Source: Chloroflexota bacterium (lineage in GTDB: Bacteria > Chloroflexota > Limnocylindria > Limnocylindrales > CSP1-4). Taken from it: DNA of 5,822 nt. The notes under the pieces were generated by a model, which saw only the letters and a list, made by a program, of their open reading frames with translations, did not search any database and had not been told where the DNA came from. Each line of letters begins with the position of its first letter. Within the stretch, counting starts at the first letter, position 1. The position numbers and the translations under genes are program-made. Positions 1 to 5,822 of this stretch are shown here, in pieces. The DNA lies in contig JACCQX010000072.1 in NCBI GenBank assembly GCA_013813905.1, positions 1 to 5,822 of the forward strand, given 5' to 3'.

Positions 1-1041
1 CTGCCGCGGGGAAAGCGCACCAAGACCGGCTACTCGACCGATGCGTCCGTGTTGGAGGAACTCCGTCCGGCACATCCGGCCATCCCGATGCTCCTCGACT
101 GGCGGCTGTACACCAAGCTCAAGAGCACCTACGTGGACGCGCTGCCGCTGCTGCTCGATCCAACAACGGGACGACTGCACACGACCTTCCACCAAGCGGT
201 AGCCTCCACCGGGCGCCTCTCCTCGACCGACCCGAACCTCCAGAACATCCCCATCCGGACGGAGCTCGGGCGGCGCATCCGCCGCGCCTTCGTGGCGGGC
301 GATCCCGACAGGACCCTGCTGGCGGCCGACTACAGCCAGATCGAGCTGCGCATCCTGGCCCACGTGTCCGGTGACGTGCATCTGCGCGAGGCCTTCGAGC
401 GACGGGCGGACATCCACCGCGAGACGGCAGCCCGCGTGCTCCGCAAGGACGCCCTGGACGTGACGGCGGACGAGCGCTCGATGGCCAAGATGGTCAACTT
501 CGGGCTGGCCTACGGCATGAGCGACTTCGGGCTGGCCTCCCGGGCGGGCATCGCGCGCGCCGACGCGCGTGAGTTCATCGACTCGTATTTCGCGGCCTAC
601 AGCGGCATCGCCTACTACATGATCCACATCAAGGATGTGGCCAAGCGTCAGGGCTACGTCGAGACGTTGTTGGGCCGGCGCCGCTGGATCCCGGAGCTGG
701 AGGCGCGCAACTCGACGCTGCGTGGCGCGGGCGAGCGGATGGCCATCAACATGCCCATCCAGGGCACCGCCGCGGATGCCGTGAAGATCGCCATGATCCG
801 CCTCCACGAGCGGCTGCGACGCGACGGATCGGCGGCCCGGATGCTCCTTTCCGTGCACGACGAGGTGCTGTTCGAGGTACCGCGCTCGGAGCTGGCAGAG
901 CTGGCGCCGGTGGTTCGGGAGGTGATGGAGAGCGCCATGACACTGGACGTGCCGCTCGACGTGGACCTCAAGAGCGGCGACGACTGGGAGTCGATGACAG
1001 CCATCCCGCGCGCAGCCACGGCGGGAGCGTCGCGAACCTAG
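1..1041 (+). CDS. polA: DNA polymerase I, C-terminal polymerase domain (5' end outside window)
   Basis: This is the last 346 residues of a family A DNA polymerase, which fills gaps in excision repair and replaces Okazaki primers. The frame is open from base 1 and its first residues (LPRGKRTKTGYSTDASVLEE) are typical thumb-domain sequence, so the gene begins upstream; the GTG at 49 is not a start. Residues are numbered from base 1. TGRLSS with template/primer-contacting Arg72 is followed by DPNLQNIP. Motif A is DYSQIELR, with metal-binding Asp110. The O-helix has Arg159, Lys163, Phe167 and Tyr171, spaced like E. coli R754/K758/F762/Y766; Phe at the third position is the usual residue. Motif C is VHDE, with His286-Asp287-Glu288. 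All palm and finger residues needed for polymerisation are present. The 5'-nuclease and 3'-5' exonuclease-like domains lie outside the window and cannot be judged. A short non-conserved Ala/Arg tail ends at TAG, 9 nt before mutM. Family assignment is essentially certain. Confidence 0.97.
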   Translation: MPRGKRTKTGYSTDASVLEELRPAHPAIPMLLDWRLYTKLKSTYVDALPLLLDPTTGRLHTTFHQAVASTGRLSSTDPNLQNIPIRTELGRRIRRAFVAGDPDRTLLAADYSQIELRILAHVSGDVHLREAFERRADIHRETAARVLRKDALDVTADERSMAKMVNFGLAYGMSDFGLASRAGIARADAREFIDSYFAAYSGIAYYMIHIKDVAKRQGYVETLLGRRRWIPELEARNSTLRGAGERMAINMPIQGTAADAVKIAMIRLHERLRRDGSAARMLLSVHDEVLFEVPRSELAELAPVVREVMESAMTLDVPLDVDLKSGDDWESMTAIPRAATAGASRT

Positions 1042-1050
1042 ACTCAGCGG

Positions 1051-1944
1051 ATGCCCGAGCTACCTGAGGTCGAGACGATCGCGCGCGAGCTGCGGCCGCT
1101 GGTGGTGGGTGCCCTGATCCGCGAGGTCTGGTTCGACTGGCCGCGCGTCGTCAAGCACCCCACTCCCGATCGGTTCAGCGAGGAGCTGCGAGGCCGGGAG
1201 ATCCTGGACGTAGCGCGGCGCGCCAAATGGCTGGTCATCACGCTCTCTGGCGACGGCGTGCTGGCACTCCAGGTCAAGATGACCGGGCAGCTGCACTTGG
1301 TGCCGGCCGGCACGGAGCACGATCGTCACGTCCACCTGCGCTTCGAGCTGGCGGACGGCCGCTGGCTGCTGCTCCGGGACGTGCGCAAGTTCGCGCGGGC
1401 GGGCCTGTACCGACGCGACGAGGCGGGCCGGGTGCTGGGCGCGGACGAGGTGGCTGACCTTTTCGCGGAGCATGGTCCCGAACCGCTCGACGATGACTTC
1501 ACCTTGCGCGCGTTCCGCCGGATACTCCGGCGGCGCAAGGGACGGCTCAAGCCGTTGCTCCTGGACCAGTCGTTCGTGGCCGGCATCGGCAACATCTACG
1601 CCGACGAGGCCCTCTGGCGTGCCCGCCTCCATCCTCTGCGCGCCGCGGCCAGTCTCCATCCGGATGACGAGCGACGGCTCTACCAGGCGGTGCGCGCAGT
1701 CCTCACCGAGGCCATCGAACGACGCGGCAGCTCCATCGACGACTACATCTCGCTGGAGGGAGAGGGCGGCATGCAGCACTACCTCAACGCGTACGGGCGC
1801 ACGGGCAAGCCCTGCCCGCGCTGCGGCCGCCCGACACGCCGGATAGTGCTCGGGGCGCGAGGCACGCACTTCTGTTCGTGGTGCCAGCGCCTCCCAGCTG
1901 CCCAGCGGACGCCGCAGGTGCAACGGCTCCTGGCGAGCGCCTAG
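1051..1944 (+). CDS. mutM: Formamidopyrimidine-DNA glycosylase (Fpg/MutM), 8-oxoguanine repair
   Basis: This bifunctional glycosylase/AP lyase removes 8-oxoguanine and ring-opened purines from DNA. The protein has 297 residues, a little longer than the usual 270-290. It starts MPELPEVETI: after Met removal Pro2 is the Schiff-base nucleophile, with Glu3 and Glu6 catalytic, and this fixes the ATG start. Lys59 (ARRAKW) matches E. coli Lys57. Met77, Arg112 and Phe114 match the triad that fills the gap left by the flipped base in the Bacillus enzyme. The H2TH region includes GIGNIYADE with DNA-contacting Asn181. A C-terminal zinc finger uses Cys255, Cys258, Cys275 and Cys278, with Arg270 at the DNA-binding loop. 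All key residues are present, so the enzyme should be active; a 19-residue tail follows the last cysteine. It sits 9 nt after polA and touches the next start codon, fitting co-expression with the polymerase that fills repaired gaps. No good Shine-Dalgarno sequence precedes the ATG. Confidence 0.97.
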   Translation: MPELPEVETIARELRPLVVGALIREVWFDWPRVVKHPTPDRFSEELRGREILDVARRAKWLVITLSGDGVLALQVKMTGQLHLVPAGTEHDRHVHLRFELADGRWLLLRDVRKFARAGLYRRDEAGRVLGADEVADLFAEHGPEPLDDDFTLRAFRRILRRRKGRLKPLLLDQSFVAGIGNIYADEALWRARLHPLRAAASLHPDDERRLYQAVRAVLTEAIERRGSSIDDYISLEGEGGMQHYLNAYGRTGKPCPRCGRPTRRIVLGARGTHFCSWCQRLPAAQRTPQVQRLLASA

Positions 1945-3965
<2,021 letters not shown>

Positions 3966-3969
<4 letters not shown>

Positions 3970-4601
3970 CCGCACGGCCGTTCCTCATCGGCCTGACCGG
4001 ACCCATCGGTTGCGGCAAGTCCACGGTCGCCGGCATGCTGGCCGAGCTAGGGGCCACGGTGATCGACGCCGACGCCGTCGCTGCTGCGGCCACGGGCCGG
4101 GGCGAGGCGACACTGTCGTCCATACGGGCGCGCTTCGGAGAAGGGATCTTCGCCCCGGACGGGTCGCTGGAGCGAGCTGCCCTGGCCCGCGTGGTCTTCG
4201 AGGACCCTGCGGCACTCCGCGACCTGGAGGCCATCGTGCATCCGGAGGTGCGGCGGCGGGTGGAGGCGGCCCTGGAGTCAGCGACACAGGCCGGTGCCCT
4301 GGTGGTCGTGGTGGAGGCCATCAAGCTGGTCGAGGGAGGCCTCGCGGCACGCTGCGACGAGGTCTGGCTGATCACCTGTCGCGAGTCCGATCAGCGCTTC
4401 CGGCTGACGAAACGGGGCATGCCGGTCGAGGAGGCGGCGCGTCGCATGGCCTCGCAGGGTGCCGATCTGGCCGAGCGGCTCGGGCCGCACGCGACCCGCC
4501 GGGTAGACACCTCCGGCACGGCCGCCGAAACCCTCCAGCGGGTCGAGGATGCGCTGGCGGACGCACTGGCGCCCCTCCTGCTGGGGGAGGGGCACCAGTA
4601 G
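3966..4601 (+). CDS. coaE: Dephospho-CoA kinase (CoaE), last step of coenzyme A synthesis
   Basis: This enzyme phosphorylates the 3'-hydroxyl of dephospho-CoA with ATP, giving coenzyme A in the cytoplasm. The 211-residue length is normal for the family. The P-loop is GLTGPIGCGKST (residues 9-20, Lys18). The substrate-binding DAD (34-36) follows in VIDADAV, and the lid/substrate region contains LEAIVHPEVRRR (His92-Pro93). The C-terminal part has QRFRLTKRGMPVEEAARRMASQ, corresponding to the family's Q-x-x-R-L-x-x-R helix. Where many CoaE proteins have D-x-P-L-L-F-E, this one has VVEAIKLVEGG (116-125), a variant I associate with Chloroflexota; that link is recollection, not tested. The frame is open upstream to 3564, but the kinase begins at the ATG in the ATGA overlap with the ABC-F stop, indicating translational coupling. 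It is the last gene of the rightward operon and ends in a pair of hairpins. Confidence 0.95.
4565..4599. terminator. Strong hairpin at the coaE 3' end (terminator candidate, first of two)
   Basis: ACTGG and GCCCCTCC (4565-4569, 4571-4578) pair exactly with GGAGGGGC and CCAGT (4586-4593, 4595-4599). The single C/A mismatch is 4570/4594 and the loop is 7 nt. The structure uses the last coaE codons and reaches the first base of the stop codon. There is no U-tract, so this is not a classical intrinsic terminator; it could pause polymerase, block 3' exonucleases or end transcription in a high-GC genome. Confidence 0.45.
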
Positions 4602-4624
4602 GGCCAGGCGGCGGGCGCCTGGTC
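4602..4624. terminator. Hairpin between convergent coaE and cpaB-like genes (bidirectional terminator candidate)
   Basis: CCAGGCG (4604-4610) pairs exactly with CGCCTGG (4616-4622) around a 5-nt loop. The outer bases add one G-U or G-T pair (4603/4623) and one G-C pair (4602/4624). The hairpin starts directly after the coaE TAG and overlaps the TGA of the leftward gene (4623-4625), filling the whole gap between them. It would form in transcripts from either strand. It lacks a run of T on either side, so rho-independent termination is likely but unproven. Confidence 0.5.
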
Positions 4625-5605
4625 AGGGTTCGGGCGTCGTCTCCGGCTTTGATGAGGCCTCGGCCTCGGGCGTGGCCGCGGCGGCCGCCGGTGCCTGACC
4701 CGGAACGAACGCCTCCGGGGCGGTGCCCGGCTGCACGTATGTGTCGAGGTCGATCAGGACCGGGATGGGCAGGTTGTACTGCTCGATGATGCGGTTGTTG
4801 GTCTCTTCGTAGTCACTGCGATCGACCAGCCGGTTGTCGCCGTCGGGCCTCAGCGCGAAGCTGAAGTTCAGGACGTCGCCCAGGTCCTTGGCCGCCATCA
4901 GGTGGGAGATCTCCTCGGCCTGATGCAGGTGCACCTTGAAGGTGTACAGGTCGGCGTCGTCGTCCTTGCAGAGGATCTCGATGTCCTCGAAGGTGAGCTT
5001 GGTGATCTTGCCGGCAGGAAGCCCGCCGGATCCACAGGGTCGGCGAGATCCTCCGCGCCGTCCGCGCCGTGGGGGCCAGGCTGACCCACGTCTTCGCCCG
5101 GAACCAGGATGACCGACTCGATGGTGACGAAGAGGTCGACACGCTGGCCGATCTCCACGTTGCCCGCGACCGCTCGGTCCTTGGGCACGAAGATCGCCAC
5201 GGCCCGCCAGGTGGGCGAGTCCGGCGAGATGGTCTCGGTCGCCGAGAGGATGCTGAACTCCGCTCCGACGGCGCTCGTGGCCAGCAGGTTGGGGGTGATG
5301 GCCTGGTTGGCGTAGATCGTCACGCCGGTCAGCCGGCCGATCAACATGGCCGAGTCCACGACCGCCTGCTCGACGGTCGGGTCTTCCGGAACGGAGCGCT
5401 CCGCGAGCATCCCTGCCTCGATGACGGAGCGCGAGGGGATCTCACGCGCGGCCACGATGACCGTCTTCATGGGCACTTCCGCGGCCTTGGCAGTGCCCTT
5501 GCTGCTGAGGTAGAAGGCGGCGCCTCCGGCCGCCAGGGCGAGTACCACGCCGAGCACCAGGAAGACCTTCCGGCGTCGACCGTTGTCCTTGAATTCCATT
5601 TCCAT
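4623..5605 (-). CDS. cpaB: CpaB/RcpC-family Flp pilus assembly protein, reading frame broken once
   Basis: CpaB/RcpC proteins are envelope proteins of the Flp/Tad pilus secretion system. Reading leftward from ATG 5605, the protein has a charged start (MEMEFKDNGRRRK), a membrane anchor (about 14-33), an SAF domain (about 47-110; KTVIVAAREIPSRSVIEAGM) and the first part of the RcpC domain (about 130-165; WRAVAIFVPKDRAVAGNVEI). An acidic Gly/Pro/Asp-rich stretch (168-198) follows. Near 5007-5014 this frame turns into Ser/Arg/Thr-rich nonsense ending at 4898. The frame one base back continues well from 5012: GKITKLTFEDIEIL, then LHQAEEISHLM and LNFSFALRPDGDNR, the usual RcpC ending. A tail rich in Ala, Pro and Glu closes at TGA 4623-4625. 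The joined product would be about 327 residues, a normal length. One missing base restores it; error or true pseudogene cannot be told apart here. AGGAG at 5617-5621 supports the start. No other Flp/Tad genes are in the window. Confidence 0.85.
5004..5020 (-). other. Frame-break site in the cpaB-like gene
   Basis: On the minus strand the codons CTG CCG GCA AGA (Leu-Pro-Ala-Arg) are the last sensible ones in the upstream frame. Shifting one base back gives GGC AAG ATC ACC (Gly-Lys-Ile-Thr), which starts the conserved downstream part. The site contains the palindrome TGCCGGCA. A single base lost in the CC/GG run would explain it. No slippery heptamer of the X XXY YYZ kind is present, so programmed -1 frameshifting is unlikely. 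Confidence 0.75.
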
Positions 5606-5713
5606 CTCTTGGCAGGCTCCTGACCTTTGCTCTCCGTGATAGCCACTCGACCCGACCTATCGGTCCCCTCAGGCTGCGGGCGTCGCCACCGGCCGGGTAG
5701 TAGCATCGGGCGC
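5606..5713. promoter_or_regulatory. Divergent intergenic region between cpaB-like gene and uvrB
   Basis: This 108-nt gap must hold promoters for two outward-facing genes. Leftward, TATCAC (5636-5641 on the minus strand) is a possible -10 element, but no matching -35 is visible. Rightward, TAGCAT (5701-5706) resembles a -10 and would start the uvrB transcript at about its ATG. GACC-TATC-GGTC (5654-5665) is a small inverted repeat between them. I saw no SOS box of the E. coli (CTGT-N8-ACAG) or Bacillus/actinobacterial (GAAC-N4-GTTC) type. Promoter positions are weak guesses; the divergent layout is certain. Confidence 0.45.
5617..5621 (-). promoter_or_regulatory. Ribosome binding site of the cpaB-like gene
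   Basis: AGGAG on the minus strand lies 11 nt before ATG 5605-5603. A second in-frame ATG two codons later (5599-5597) would be 17 nt away, so the first ATG is preferred. Confidence 0.6.
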
Positions 5714-5822
5714 ATGCCCGACTTCAAGCTGGTGGCGGAGTTCGAGCCGACCGGCGATCAGCCCCAGGCCATCGCCAAGCTCGTCAAGGGCCTGGGCAAG
5801 GGCCTGAAGCACCAGACCCTGC
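5714..5822 (+). CDS. uvrB: Excinuclease ABC subunit B, N-terminal fragment (3' end outside window)
   Basis: UvrB is the damage-verifying helicase-like subunit of the UvrABC nucleotide excision repair complex. Only 36 complete codons are in the window. They read [20 protein letters not shown] and continue through AKLVKGL to KHQTL, which matches the well-conserved UvrB N-terminus (F-x-L-x-x-x-F-x-P-x-G-D-Q-P-x-A-I, then QTL just before the Walker A). The Walker A motif itself lies beyond the edge. The first ATG that fits the family is at 5714. No Shine-Dalgarno sequence precedes it, so translation may be leaderless. It is transcribed away from the cpaB-like gene. Neighbours mutM and polA are also repair genes. 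The short length is the only reason for caution. Confidence 0.92.
   Translation, partial: MPDFKLVAEFEPTGDQPQAIAKLVKGLGKGLKHQTL

Noticed and set aside
5004..5020. Programmed -1 ribosomal frameshift in the cpaB-like gene
   Set aside because: There is no slippery heptamer at the junction, and CpaB proteins are not known to need frameshifting. A missing base is simpler.
5069..5623. Plus-strand open frame opposite the cpaB-like gene
   Set aside because: It has Asp/Arg/Gly/His-rich composition and no motif, and it runs opposite clear SAF and RcpC sequence.
5606..5713. SOS/LexA box before uvrB
   Set aside because: I scanned by eye for the E. coli, Bacillus and actinobacterial types and found none. 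A lineage-specific box cannot be excluded.

Overview
The window is about two-thirds G+C, densely packed and bacterial. It reads as core chromosome, with one accessory-type gene set into it. I see no RNA gene, insertion sequence, CRISPR array or phage gene. Gene content and order point to a high-GC lineage such as Chloroflexota or Actinomycetota. The CoaE central motif slightly favours Chloroflexota, but this is recollection of the family and was not tested.

Positions 1-4601 hold four genes read rightward with almost no space between them: the 3' part of polA (DNA polymerase I), mutM (Fpg, 8-oxoguanine glycosylase), a two-domain ABC-F ATPase of Uup/EttA type, and coaE (dephospho-CoA kinase). 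The junctions are a 9-nt gap, a stop and start that touch (TAGATG), and a 4-nt ATGA overlap, so this is very probably one transcript with coupled translation. MutM and PolA fit together in base-excision repair: damaged-base removal, then gap filling. The ABC-F protein acts on ribosomes and CoaE completes coenzyme A synthesis, so those two share transcription rather than a pathway.

Positions 4565-4624 carry two adjacent perfect or near-perfect hairpins around the coaE stop codon, where the rightward operon meets a leftward gene. They are the likely transcription boundary for both directions, although neither has a U-tract.

Positions 4623-5605 hold a leftward CpaB/RcpC-type gene (Flp/tight-adherence pilus assembly: membrane anchor, SAF domain, RcpC domain). 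Its reading frame is broken once, near 5007-5014. Both halves look like genuine protein, so this is either a one-base sequencing or assembly error or a fresh mutation.

Positions 5606-5713 are a divergent intergenic region. At 5714 uvrB (excinuclease ABC subunit B) starts rightward and leaves the window after 36 codons. polA, coaE and uvrB are also near neighbours in some actinobacteria (for example Mycobacterium tuberculosis), so the cpaB-like gene looks like an insertion into a conserved DNA-repair neighbourhood. I did not find a convincing new biological system. The most useful items are the frame break, the tandem hairpins and the position of cpaB.
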